Shown here: positions 26,934-35,238 of the stretch, piece after piece
Layout of the letters: the number at the start of each line of letters is the position of its first letter
Numbering within the stretch: position 1 is the stretch's first letter
NCBI GenBank assembly: GCA_024233285.1
Contig: JACKPU010000004.1
Span: forward strand, 186,001 to 250,000
Length of the DNA stretch: 64,000 bases
Direction of reading: 5' to 3'
Origin: Opitutaceae bacterium
GTDB taxonomy: Bacteria > Verrucomicrobiota > Verrucomicrobiia > Opitutales > Opitutaceae
Program-made: the position numbers and the translations under genes
The notes under the pieces: model-generated
Told to the model about the DNA's origin: nothing
Seen by the model: only the letters and a program-made list of their open reading frames with translations
Database searches by the model: none

Positions 26934-28451
26934 ATGCCATCGATGAAACCTGAATTCGGCTTCTACAACGCCCTTGTCGTGATTGGATACTTGGCGGGGA
27001 TCTTTGCGGTGGGCCTGTATTGCACGCGGTTGAACCGGACGACGAATGACTATTTCCGTGGCGGGCAACACATGCCGTGGTGGGCGGCGGGCCTGAGCAT
27101 CTTTGCCACGATGCTCAGCTCAATCACCTACATGGCCATTCCTGCGAAGGCTTATGCGGACAACTGGCTCATTGTGTTGGCGAATCTGCCGATACTGCTG
27201 TTGGCACCGGTGGTCATCTACTGCTTTTTGCCGGTTTACCGTCGGCTCGACGCGACCTCCGCCTACGAATATCTGGAGAAACGTTTCAACTACGGCATCC
27301 GTCTGTTTGGAACGATGAGCTTCAGTTTGTTTCAGGTGGGGCGGATGGCCGTGGTGCTGTATCTGCCTTCACTCGCCCTGTCCACGGTAACCGATCTCAA
27401 CATTTACCTTTGTATCGGGGTTATGGGGGTGGTCAGTATTCTTTACGCCGGGCTGGGGGGCATTCAGGCGGTGATCTGGACCGATGTGGTGCAGGCGGTG
27501 GTTTTGCTCGGAGGGGCTCTGATCAGTTTTCTGATCATCATGCACGATATTGAGGGAGGAGTTTCCTCCTTTCTGGAGACCGCGTCCCGTTACGATAAAT
27601 TCCGGATTGCGGACATGGGTTGGGATATCACCGCTCCGGTGCTGTGGGTGGTGTTGCTCGGCAGTGTCTTCAATCAACTGATTCCGCTGACTTCCGATCA
27701 ATCCTATGTGCAGCGTTACATGACGACTGCGACGGAAAAGGAGGCCGGGCGGGCGATCTGGGTCAACTCGCTTCTGGCCATGCCGGCGACGGTGCTCTTC
27801 CTCGGGCTCGGCACGGCGATGTATGTGTTTTACCAGCAGCATCCCGGGCGTTTGGGGGCATTGCCCAGTCCGGATGCGATCCTGCCTTGGTTTATCTTTC
27901 ACGAACTACCCGCGGGACTCGCGGGTTTGGTGGTGGCGGGGATCATGGCGGCGGCGCAATCGACGGTTTCCACCAGCATGAACAGCCTGTCGACGGTGCT
28001 GATGGTGGATGTGTTTCATCACTGGCGGGGGCAGGGCACGGAAGCGCAGGAACTGCGATTGGCCCGCGGGCTGACAGTGGTGGTGGGCGGGTTGGGGGTG
28101 GGGGCGGCCTTTTTGCTCGCGGCGATGAATCTGGAATCAATGTTCGATACGTTTTTGAAGCTGGTCGGGCTGACCGGCAGCGCGTTGGCGGGTTTGTTTT
28201 TGCTGGGAATTTTCACCCGGCGGGCAAATACCGCCGGAGCCTTGGCCGGTGCGGTCGCGAGCTGTTTGGTGCTCTACTGGGTGCAGCAGCGCACATCGCT
28301 CAATTTCTTTCTCTACGCGCCCGTCGGGATGGGCACCTGTTTCGGCGTGGGCTATGCGGTCAGTTGTCTGACTGGAGGCGAACGCCGGACTTTGGCGGGT
28401 TTGACCTACTCTACGCTGGAAACGGATTCTCATAAATCAGCGCAAGAGTGA
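26934..28451 (+). CDS. Sodium:solute symporter (SSS family), sialic-acid-transporter-like
   Basis: This 505-residue inner-membrane protein has about 13 hydrophobic segments. The SSS signatures DYFRGGQHMPWWAAGLSIFAT, TMLSSITYMAIPAKAY, YEYLEKRFNYGIRLFG and GLGGIQAVIWTDVVQAVVL are all present. These stretches resemble SiaT-type sialic acid/Na+ symporters closely, though the family also carries galactose, pantothenate and keto-deoxy acids. The neurally-lyase-like aldolase at 16.7 kb is consistent with a nonulosonic-acid-like substrate, but ManNAc kinase and epimerase genes are not in the window. Substrate assignment is therefore tentative; family assignment is firm. Confidence 0.88.
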   Translation: MPSMKPEFGFYNALVVIGYLAGIFAVGLYCTRLNRTTNDYFRGGQHMPWWAAGLSIFATMLSSITYMAIPAKAYADNWLIVLANLPILLLAPVVIYCFLPVYRRLDATSAYEYLEKRFNYGIRLFGTMSFSLFQVGRMAVVLYLPSLALSTVTDLNIYLCIGVMGVVSILYAGLGGIQAVIWTDVVQAVVLLGGALISFLIIMHDIEGGVSSFLETASRYDKFRIADMGWDITAPVLWVVLLGSVFNQLIPLTSDQSYVQRYMTTATEKEAGRAIWVNSLLAMPATVLFLGLGTAMYVFYQQHPGRLGALPSPDAILPWFIFHELPAGLAGLVVAGIMAAAQSTVSTSMNSLSTVLMVDVFHHWRGQGTEAQELRLARGLTVVVGGLGVGAAFLLAAMNLESMFDTFLKLVGLTGSALAGLFLLGIFTRRANTAGALAGAVASCLVLYWVQQRTSLNFFLYAPVGMGTCFGVGYAVSCLTGGERRTLAGLTYSTLETDSHKSAQE

Positions 28452-28732
28452 TGTTCGCGATTGCTTGATGATCACGCGATGAAGACTGAATGACTGGGCG
28501 GGATGCTGTGCTGTTCGATCCGCACATCGGATCTGTTACCATAACAAGGCAAAGCGGTGGTGATGGGAGCTGCAGAATGAAATAAACTCCACTCGTCGGG
28601 TGAGCGGCTAGCGCCATCCCTTGTGGCTACCACCAATAGTGAACCCGACGAAAACACCAGATATTCAAACCCATAGGGGAGGTCTCCCGAGAGGACGGGC
28701 CTTCCTTTAGCAGCTTAAAAACCCTACTTGCC
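28452..28732. promoter_or_regulatory. Intergenic region with dyad GTTACCATAAC at 28535-28545
   Basis: The segment separates the symporter from the third receptor and must hold the receptor promoter. The dyad (GTTA-CCA-TAAC) resembles GTTATGATAAC at 15244, raising the possibility of a common regulator. No terminator was found after the symporter. Confidence 0.35.
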
Positions 28733-31072
28733 ATGACTCCCCATACAAAAATACGTCATTCCCGCCAGACTGCCGCCCTACGTGCGTTGTCCGGGCTCTG
28801 CGCCCTGTGTTTGTTGACCACTTCCTGGGCTCAAAAAGAGACACCACCCAACGAAGACGTGGTTAAACTTGAACCTTTTTCGGTTGAGGCGGCGGTGGAT
28901 GCCAGTGGCTATGGCGTTACTTCCGCCAGTTCGTTGACCCGCACGAATACACCATTGCGGGATATTCCCCAGACGATCAATATCGCAACGGACAAGATGA
29001 TCAGTGAGCTTGCGGCCGAGAGTCTTGGAGAGGCCCTCATATTGTTGCCGGGAGTCAATCCTCGGGGAGGAGGGCCGGACCAGTTTTCGATCCGATTCAT
29101 CGATACTTTCAGTTCCTTCAGAAACAACTTCCGCTTGTCGGTCGGTGAGGCCGGGGGATATCGCCGGGATTTGAGCAATGTCGCCCGAGTGGAGGTCATC
29201 AAGGGATTGGGATCCACGGCCACTGGTCGTGGTGAGGCCGGAGGCGTGATTAATGTGGTGACCAAGAAGCCCCAGGCGAAGAAGGAAAACTCCGTGAAAT
29301 TCACGATGGGGAGCTGGGGATATTACAAGGTCGAGGCGGATTCCACCGGAGCAATCTCCGATGATGGAAAAATACGCTACCGGGCCATCGCGGCTTATAC
29401 CGGTGGTGAGACTTATCTCGACAATGCCTCCTACGACGTCTGGGCCTTTTATCCTTCGCTGGAGTTTCTCTTGGGAGAGAATACCAATCTGCTGTTGGAA
29501 GGCAGCCTGCAGACTGGCAGGACCCCGACCACACAGTTCTTCGAGATTCAGGATGAGCGGCAATATTTTGTGCGCCTTCCGGACAATAGTTATATCCGTA
29601 ACTTCCCGCAGGACGGTGCGCTTCAGATTGTCAAGGTCCTGGATCAACAAACCCCGCAGATCGCCGATTTCGTAAAACCGGATGCACAGGTCTATGATCT
29701 GACTACGACCCTTACCCACCGGTTCAGCGATTGGTTCAGCACCCGTCAGGCTCTTCTGCTGTATAAGGCCGATGTGGATGAGGATGACAGTCGTCTGCGT
29801 GGGTTTGGCAGTTACATCTTTGATCCCAACGATCCCTTGGGTCCTCCAATCGATTGGACGATGGCCATGCGCTATGACAAGGTACACACCGAGACGGAAC
29901 TGGTTTCTCTGCAGGGGGATTTTCTCTTCGACTACTCCTTCGGCGACTTCGTGAACAACCAGACCCTCGTTGGCTATGAATATACCACCCGGGACCAATT
30001 CAAGTATTCCACCCGGTCCCAAACCGGGGGCATTTTCCGGATTCTGGACAACGCCAACTCCCTCAACGTGAGCAACGTGACGGAAGCGGATCTGCCGCCT
30101 CCGAGTGTCCGCGAGCATACGGACCGCTCCGTTACGGAATGGGCCTACTTCGTGCAGCACACGTCCAAATTCTTCAATGATCGTGTCCTGTTAACGGGAG
30201 CCTGGCGCTATGATGGACAGAAGGAGGATCTCACTGACCTGAGAAGCAACACGCTGACGAAGCTTCGTCCGGAGGACACGGATGGCACCTGGAGGTTGGG
30301 TGCGTCGGTCAAGGTGCGCAAGGGGATCACCGTTTTCGGAGTGCATGCGGAGCAGGCCAATCCCACTGAAACAGTCTTTCGTTATCCCGATGGGACCTTC
30401 GGGGTGCCCGGACGGGATCCCAACGAGTTGATTTCCAGCAACCGGACTTTCGAGCTGGACGAAGTGGGGATCAAGGCGGAACTGGCCAACGGGCGTTATA
30501 CGTTTAACCTGACGCACTATAACATCACTTTGAACAGTGGTATTCGTTCAGTGAATTTCAGGCTTAATCCCAACGATGAACTCGATCCTCTCTACAACTA
30601 TCGTGAGAACGTGATCGATCCGTCCCAGACCTCCTCCGGTTATGAGATTGAATTGATGGGGGCACCGTCGGACCGGTTTTCCTTCTATGCGAGTGCCGCT
30701 TTGCCCAAATCGAGTTCCGATACGGTTCAGGCGGATGGATCACTGGCCAAGCGTAAGTTGCGCGGTCACACCGATGTGGCCCTGTCGTTCCTGGGGAACT
30801 ACCTCGTGGGGCAGTTCAAAAAGTGGGATGTTTACGGTCAAACCGCCATGGGTTACACGGATGATGTGATTCTCAATCCGGAGAATCGTTTCCTGCAGTC
30901 GGGAAGTTTCCGGTGGGATCTGGGCATTCGTGTTCAGCGTGTGATCAACGGCCGGACCTGGGAAGCCCAGGCCCGGGTGGAGAATGTGCTCGATCAAAGA
31001 ATCACCACGGGCACTGCCAACAGCGGCAGTGCTCCGCGTCGGTTCAGCTTCTATGTCCGGACAATCTTTTGA
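28733..31072 (+). CDS. TonB-dependent receptor without carboxypeptidase domain (siderophore-receptor-like architecture)
   Basis: The 779-residue outer-membrane protein has a signal peptide (cleavage near SWAQK), a TonB-box-like segment before the plug (VVKLEPFSVEA), a plug (PLRDIPQTINIATDKMISEL, EVIKGLGSTATGRGEAGGVI) and a barrel ending FSFYVRTIF. This layout matches siderophore-type receptors, but Opitutaceae use the same form widely for carbohydrates. It lacks the N-terminal regulatory domain of the other two receptors. A strong terminator follows. Neighbouring propeller genes suggest a glycan-derived ligand. Confidence 0.9.
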   Translation: MTPHTKIRHSRQTAALRALSGLCALCLLTTSWAQKETPPNEDVVKLEPFSVEAAVDASGYGVTSASSLTRTNTPLRDIPQTINIATDKMISELAAESLGEALILLPGVNPRGGGPDQFSIRFIDTFSSFRNNFRLSVGEAGGYRRDLSNVARVEVIKGLGSTATGRGEAGGVINVVTKKPQAKKENSVKFTMGSWGYYKVEADSTGAISDDGKIRYRAIAAYTGGETYLDNASYDVWAFYPSLEFLLGENTNLLLEGSLQTGRTPTTQFFEIQDERQYFVRLPDNSYIRNFPQDGALQIVKVLDQQTPQIADFVKPDAQVYDLTTTLTHRFSDWFSTRQALLLYKADVDEDDSRLRGFGSYIFDPNDPLGPPIDWTMAMRYDKVHTETELVSLQGDFLFDYSFGDFVNNQTLVGYEYTTRDQFKYSTRSQTGGIFRILDNANSLNVSNVTEADLPPPSVREHTDRSVTEWAYFVQHTSKFFNDRVLLTGAWRYDGQKEDLTDLRSNTLTKLRPEDTDGTWRLGASVKVRKGITVFGVHAEQANPTETVFRYPDGTFGVPGRDPNELISSNRTFELDEVGIKAELANGRYTFNLTHYNITLNSGIRSVNFRLNPNDELDPLYNYRENVIDPSQTSSGYEIELMGAPSDRFSFYASAALPKSSSDTVQADGSLAKRKLRGHTDVALSFLGNYLVGQFKKWDVYGQTAMGYTDDVILNPENRFLQSGSFRWDLGIRVQRVINGRTWEAQARVENVLDQRITTGTANSGSAPRRFSFYVRTIF

Positions 31073-31091
31073 GCTACGGATACGCTCATTC

Positions 31092-31140
31092 CTCGTTGGC
31101 TGTGGCGAACTCATGACCGCCGCGGCCAACGAGTTTCTTT
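31092..31140 (+). terminator. Rho-independent terminator after the third TonB receptor
   Basis: CTCGTTGGC (31092-31100) pairs perfectly with GCCAACGAG (31125-31133). An inner GGCG/CGCC helix and a loop lie between them, followed by TTTCTTT. It separates the receptor transcript from the next propeller gene. Confidence 0.8.
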
Positions 31141-31179
31141 GTTAGCTCCGCTATTCCCCCCTCTCCTGGGATATTAGAT

Positions 31180-32820
31180 ATGAAATCTATTATTTTCATG
31201 TGGTTTACGAATCGTTGTCTGAAGGTCACGGGATTCGGCCTTTTGGCTGCGTTGCTGCTCTTTAATATTGTCCCAGTGAAGGGGGAAGGAACTTCAGGGT
31301 TGGCTATGCAGCGGATGCCGTTGCTCATGCCGGATGATTTCGAATCGCTGAAACTGGTTGCGTGGCGCGTGGAAGAAGGGGAGCCGGATGCGAACAATCC
31401 GTTGCTCGAACCGGAAATGCCCTGGGATTTGGGTGGGATCATGGCGCATGGGACCGTCCTGCGCGATCCGATCGATGGTCTGTGGAAAGCCTGGCAGGTA
31501 TCGACTCCCGGTGAGCCCACTTTTGAGGGGCTTGAGGCCCAGCATGAGTTTCATCGCCGTCTCACCTATTTGGAAAGCAAGGACGGGGTGAAGTGGTATC
31601 GGCCCGATTTGGATATCGTCAAATGGCCGGGCTATGAGCACAACAACATCATCTTCGACATGGATTCGGGGGGCACCTCGGTTTACGCCTCGGTTTTTGT
31701 GCATCCCGAAAACAAGGAATGGCCCTACGAAATGTTTGTGATGCGTTCCCCGAAGTGGGCGGGGCTGAAAATCAATATGGTGGGCGGACGTCCGGGGCCC
31801 AAGGAGCGCTTTGGCAATTACCGCTATCACTCCAAGGACGGTATCAACTGGGTGCTCTTTGAAGGGCCGATCTACCCATCGCATGGAGGCGGAGGGGATG
31901 TTTCCTATGTTTATCATATGCCGAATGGATCGTATGTGTCTTATTTCAAGACCTACACTCCGTTGCGGCCTGAAGACCGTATCATTCCCTATGACAACAA
32001 TTCGCGTGGGGCACTGCGCAGTGTTTCGCGGCGCACGAGTCCCGATGGCAGTGATTGGGGTGATGAGAATTTGGTGCTCCTGCGTGATTGGCGTGATCCT
32101 GATTACGCCCAGTTTCTGGAAATCTGTCCGGTGCCGGTGGAGGGGGGCTTTGTGGCCTTGATCAACTACTACGACTCCTCGCTCCAAACGATGTGCCTGC
32201 AATTGGCGGCATCCCGCGACGGGATTCACTGGTGGAGACCGGACCGTCGTCCGGCGCTGCCGAACCCTCCATTGGGCGACTATGGGGGAGGGATGATTTG
32301 GCAGATGCATCATCCGATTGTCGATGGAGACCGGATGTATGTGTATTACGCGGGTTCCGAAGGTCTGCATGGCGAAATCCACGATACCCGCTTTGGGCCG
32401 CGAATTGAGGTGGGGAATGAAACGGTGATCGGCATGCACACCCCGACCTTGCCGTTCAACACCGCGCTGTGCCGCGCTTCCTGGCGTTTTGACCGCATGT
32501 GGGCGTTGGTGTCCTCCGCCGGTGGCGTTACCCTTGGCGAAGCCGTGACCAAACCTCGGTCGGACCTGGCCGGAGGATCATTGGAATTGAATGTCAGGGT
32601 GAAACCGGGAGGAGCCCTGAAGGCCGAGTTGTTGGATGCGGCGGGCGAGCCCATGGCCGGATACACGCTTGATGATTGTGTGCCCGTGACCGGTGATCAT
32701 CAACAGGCCCGGGTCACTTGGAAGGGTGGCGAGACCATGCCGAATGGAGCCGGGAAAATACGGTTTCAGCTTCATCGGGCCTTCCTTTACGGTTACAAGT
32801 CGCAGGTAACGGAGCGATGA
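31180..32820 (+). CDS. Secreted five-bladed-propeller protein (GH32/43-like), subfamily A, copy 2
   Basis: The 546-residue paralog of the 21.9-kb protein shares the MPLLMPDDFESLKLVAWRVE opening, SKDGVKWYRP, SKDGINWVLF, SPDGSDWGDE and SRDGIHWWRPDRR blade motifs and the C-terminal sandwich ending LHRAFLYGYKS. A hydrophobic N-terminal segment (about residues 10-28) serves as signal peptide. Its stop overlaps the start of the third copy (ATGA). A roughly 240-bp segment is almost identical to that neighbour. It probably processes the same or an isomeric glycan linkage. Confidence 0.7.
   Translation: MKSIIFMWFTNRCLKVTGFGLLAALLLFNIVPVKGEGTSGLAMQRMPLLMPDDFESLKLVAWRVEEGEPDANNPLLEPEMPWDLGGIMAHGTVLRDPIDGLWKAWQVSTPGEPTFEGLEAQHEFHRRLTYLESKDGVKWYRPDLDIVKWPGYEHNNIIFDMDSGGTSVYASVFVHPENKEWPYEMFVMRSPKWAGLKINMVGGRPGPKERFGNYRYHSKDGINWVLFEGPIYPSHGGGGDVSYVYHMPNGSYVSYFKTYTPLRPEDRIIPYDNNSRGALRSVSRRTSPDGSDWGDENLVLLRDWRDPDYAQFLEICPVPVEGGFVALINYYDSSLQTMCLQLAASRDGIHWWRPDRRPALPNPPLGDYGGGMIWQMHHPIVDGDRMYVYYAGSEGLHGEIHDTRFGPRIEVGNETVIGMHTPTLPFNTALCRASWRFDRMWALVSSAGGVTLGEAVTKPRSDLAGGSLELNVRVKPGGALKAELLDAAGEPMAGYTLDDCVPVTGDHQQARVTWKGGETMPNGAGKIRFQLHRAFLYGYKSQVTER
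32230..32384 (+). repeat. Near-identical tract shared with 33870-34024 (gene conversion)
   Basis: These 155 bases are identical to 33870-34024, an offset of 1640. Similarity stays very high over 32200-32438, while DNA outside is clearly diverged between the two paralogs. This mosaic pattern is what recent gene conversion or intragenic recombination produces. Confidence 0.85.
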
Positions 32821-34460
32821 GACTTCCGGTTTCTGATGGGCTGGCCGGACGCCGCGTCAACACGCTGGTGAGAGGGACGGTTGCGGGGATTGGCCTGCTG
32901 TTGCTGACAACCCTGGTGGTGCAGGGACGACCCGGGGGAGAGAGGCTGCCGAAACGCATGCCTCTGTTGATGCCGGATGATTTTGAATCGATGAAACTGG
33001 TTTCGTGGCGGGTGGAGGAGGGTGAGCCGGATGCGCACAATCCGTTATTGGAGCCGGCCATGCCCTGGGATTCGGGTGGGATCATGGCACACGGGACAGT
33101 ATTGCGCGATCCGATCGATGGTTTGTGGAAAGCTTGGCAGGTATCGACTCCGGGTGAAGCGGAACTCGACGGGCTACGGGTAAAGGTCGGGGGGCAGCGT
33201 CGACTTACCTATTTGGAAAGCGAGGATGGAATCACATGGCGGCGCCCGAAGCTATCGAGAGTCCATTGGATTGATGGTCGGAGAACCAATATTCTACTCG
33301 ACCTCGATTCCGGAGGCACGGCGGCCTACGCTTCGGTGTTGGTTGATCCCGAGAATCGGGAATGGCCCTATGAGATGTTCGTATTGCGGGGGCCGTTGGC
33401 AACGGCTCATGATCGCCAGGTCGGGCATTTACCGGGACCGCGTGGCAAGGTTGGAGGCTATCGTTATCGCTCGAAAAATGGAGTGGATTGGAGGTTGATT
33501 GAGGGTCCGTTGGATTTGGGTGGGGCCGGGGGAGGTTCCTTCAGCTATATCTATCGCGATCCTGATGGTTCCTATGCGGCCATCTGCAAATCTTACTCGG
33601 GTAATGAACATGGAGATCGTTTTATTCCCTATGATAACACGCCGCATGGAAGCCTGCGCAGGTTGTCGCTCCGCATGAGTGAGGATGGCCGGGCGTGGAG
33701 CGGCGAAACTCCATTGCTGGGTCGTGACTGGCGTGACGCGGGCTATGCGCAGTTTATGGAGTTGTGTCCTTTGCGGGTGCTGGGAGGTTTTGTGGCATTT
33801 GTCACAGCTTACGATGCTTCCAATCAGACGACGATGCTGCAATTGGCGGCATCCCGCGATGGGGTGCATTGGTGGAGACCGGACCGTCGTCCGGCGCTGC
33901 CGAACCCTCCATTGGGCGACTATGGGGGAGGGATGATTTGGCAGATGCATCATCCGATTGTCGATGGAGACCGGATGTATGTGTATTACGCGGGTTCCGA
34001 AGGTCTGCATGGCGAAATCCACGACACCCGCTTTGGACCGCGAATTGAGGTGGGGAATGAAACGGTGATCGGCATGCAGACACCGACTCTGCCAGTGAAT
34101 TCCGCGTTGTGCCGAGCGTCTTGGCGTGGCGACCGTCTATGGGCATTGGTTCCTTCCGCCGGTGGCGTTACCTGGGGGGAGGCGGTGACACGATTGCGGG
34201 AAAGAGGTGGTGGTCAATTAGTGGTGAATGCCCGGGTGAAACCGGGGGGAGAACTGAGGGTGGGATTGTTGGATGCTGAAGGGCGGGCTATTCCGGGGTA
34301 TTCATCCGATGATTGTGTAGCGGTGACCGGTGATGTGGTTGGACACATGATGCATTGGAGAGGAGGAGACACGCCTCCGAACAACGCGGTGAAAATGCAC
34401 TTTCACATGAGAAGAACGTTTTTGTATGGCTATGACTGGATCAAATCATCCTCCATCTGA
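32817..34460 (+). CDS. Secreted five-bladed-propeller protein (GH32/43-like), subfamily A, copy 3
   Basis: The 547-residue paralog is translationally coupled to copy 2 through ATGA, with GGAG 4 bases before the ATG. A hydrophobic segment (VAGIGLLLLTTLVV, about residues 23-36) follows a basic N-terminus. Blade motifs SEDGITWRRP, SKNGVDWRLI, SEDGRAWSGE and SRDGVHWWRPDRR and the C-terminal MRRTFLYGYDW are in place. Overall it is more diverged than copy 2, except for one nearly identical tract. The aldolase gene starts inside its last codons, linking extracellular processing to keto-acid catabolism. Confidence 0.7.
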   Translation: MRLPVSDGLAGRRVNTLVRGTVAGIGLLLLTTLVVQGRPGGERLPKRMPLLMPDDFESMKLVSWRVEEGEPDAHNPLLEPAMPWDSGGIMAHGTVLRDPIDGLWKAWQVSTPGEAELDGLRVKVGGQRRLTYLESEDGITWRRPKLSRVHWIDGRRTNILLDLDSGGTAAYASVLVDPENREWPYEMFVLRGPLATAHDRQVGHLPGPRGKVGGYRYRSKNGVDWRLIEGPLDLGGAGGGSFSYIYRDPDGSYAAICKSYSGNEHGDRFIPYDNTPHGSLRRLSLRMSEDGRAWSGETPLLGRDWRDAGYAQFMELCPLRVLGGFVAFVTAYDASNQTTMLQLAASRDGVHWWRPDRRPALPNPPLGDYGGGMIWQMHHPIVDGDRMYVYYAGSEGLHGEIHDTRFGPRIEVGNETVIGMQTPTLPVNSALCRASWRGDRLWALVPSAGGVTWGEAVTRLRERGGGQLVVNARVKPGGELRVGLLDAEGRAIPGYSSDDCVAVTGDVVGHMMHWRGGDTPPNNAVKMHFHMRRTFLYGYDWIKSSSI

Positions 34461-35238
34461 ATCTTCGCCGTCTGTTTCCCTGCGCCAGCGTCTGCTGGAT
34501 GGAGACTCGGTGCTCGGTAGCTGGATCAACAGTGGAAGTCCCATTATTGCGGAGCTGATGGCAGCCAGTGGGTTCGACTTCCTTTGTGTGGATGCGGAGC
34601 ATTCGGCGGTTGATCTTCCGCAGGTGCAATCGATGTTTCAGGCGATCAAATCAGGGCGCCCGGATTGTGCCGCATTGGTGCGGTTGCATGGAGTGGATTA
34701 CGCGTTGGTGAAGCGTTATCTCGATGCCGGGGCGGCGGGGGTGATCGCACCGCTGGTCAGGACCCGGGAGGAGGCCGAGTTGCTTGTGCGGGCCTGCAAG
34801 TATCCGCCCGTGGGTTTGAGAGGGCTGGGCTTCTGCCGCGCCAATGATTACGGTCTGCGGGTTGAGGAGGAATTTAATCGGGCGAATGAGAATACCCTGA
34901 TCGTGGTGCAGATCGAACACATCGAGGCTGTTCACAATATCGGCGAGATTCTCAGCGTCCCGGAGATCGATGGGGTCTTTGTCGGTCCCTACGATCTGTC
35001 CGCCTCAATGGGATTGGCCGGCCAGTTCAGCCATCCGGAATACGCCAAGGCATTGGACACGATCCGGGAAGCCTGTCTTGGTCATCAGGTGTTTTCCGGT
35101 TTGCATGTGATCGCTCCCGATGTGGCGGAGGCCAAACATCTTTTGAACGAAGGTTATCAGATGCTCGCCTACAGCCTTGATATCACCATGATTGGCACGC
35201 TCTGCAAAAGCAGTCTGGCCGAATTACGCAAGGGATGA
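34426..35238 (+). CDS. HpcH/HpaI-family class II aldolase (2-keto-3-deoxy-acid aldolase)
   Basis: The 270-residue metal-dependent pyruvate aldolase shows FDFLCVDAEHSAVDL with the catalytic His, the metal Glu in VVQIEHIEAV and the metal Asp in DGVFVGPYDLSASMGLAGQF. The family cleaves 2-keto-3-deoxy-glucarate, -rhamnonate or 4-hydroxy-2-oxo acids. Starts at 34426 or 34432 lie within the end of the preceding gene, so translation is coupled. It precedes a tricarboxylate-type transporter operon. It is the third pyruvate-type aldolase in the window and belongs to a different family from the other two. Confidence 0.88.
   Translation: MAMTGSNHPPSESSPSVSLRQRLLDGDSVLGSWINSGSPIIAELMAASGFDFLCVDAEHSAVDLPQVQSMFQAIKSGRPDCAALVRLHGVDYALVKRYLDAGAAGVIAPLVRTREEAELLVRACKYPPVGLRGLGFCRANDYGLRVEEEFNRANENTLIVVQIEHIEAVHNIGEILSVPEIDGVFVGPYDLSASMGLAGQFSHPEYAKALDTIREACLGHQVFSGLHVIAPDVAEAKHLLNEGYQMLAYSLDITMIGTLCKSSLAELRKG

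Noticed and set aside
28778..30160. 460-codon open frame on the minus strand
   Set aside because: Antisense to the third TonB receptor, with no domain or signal.
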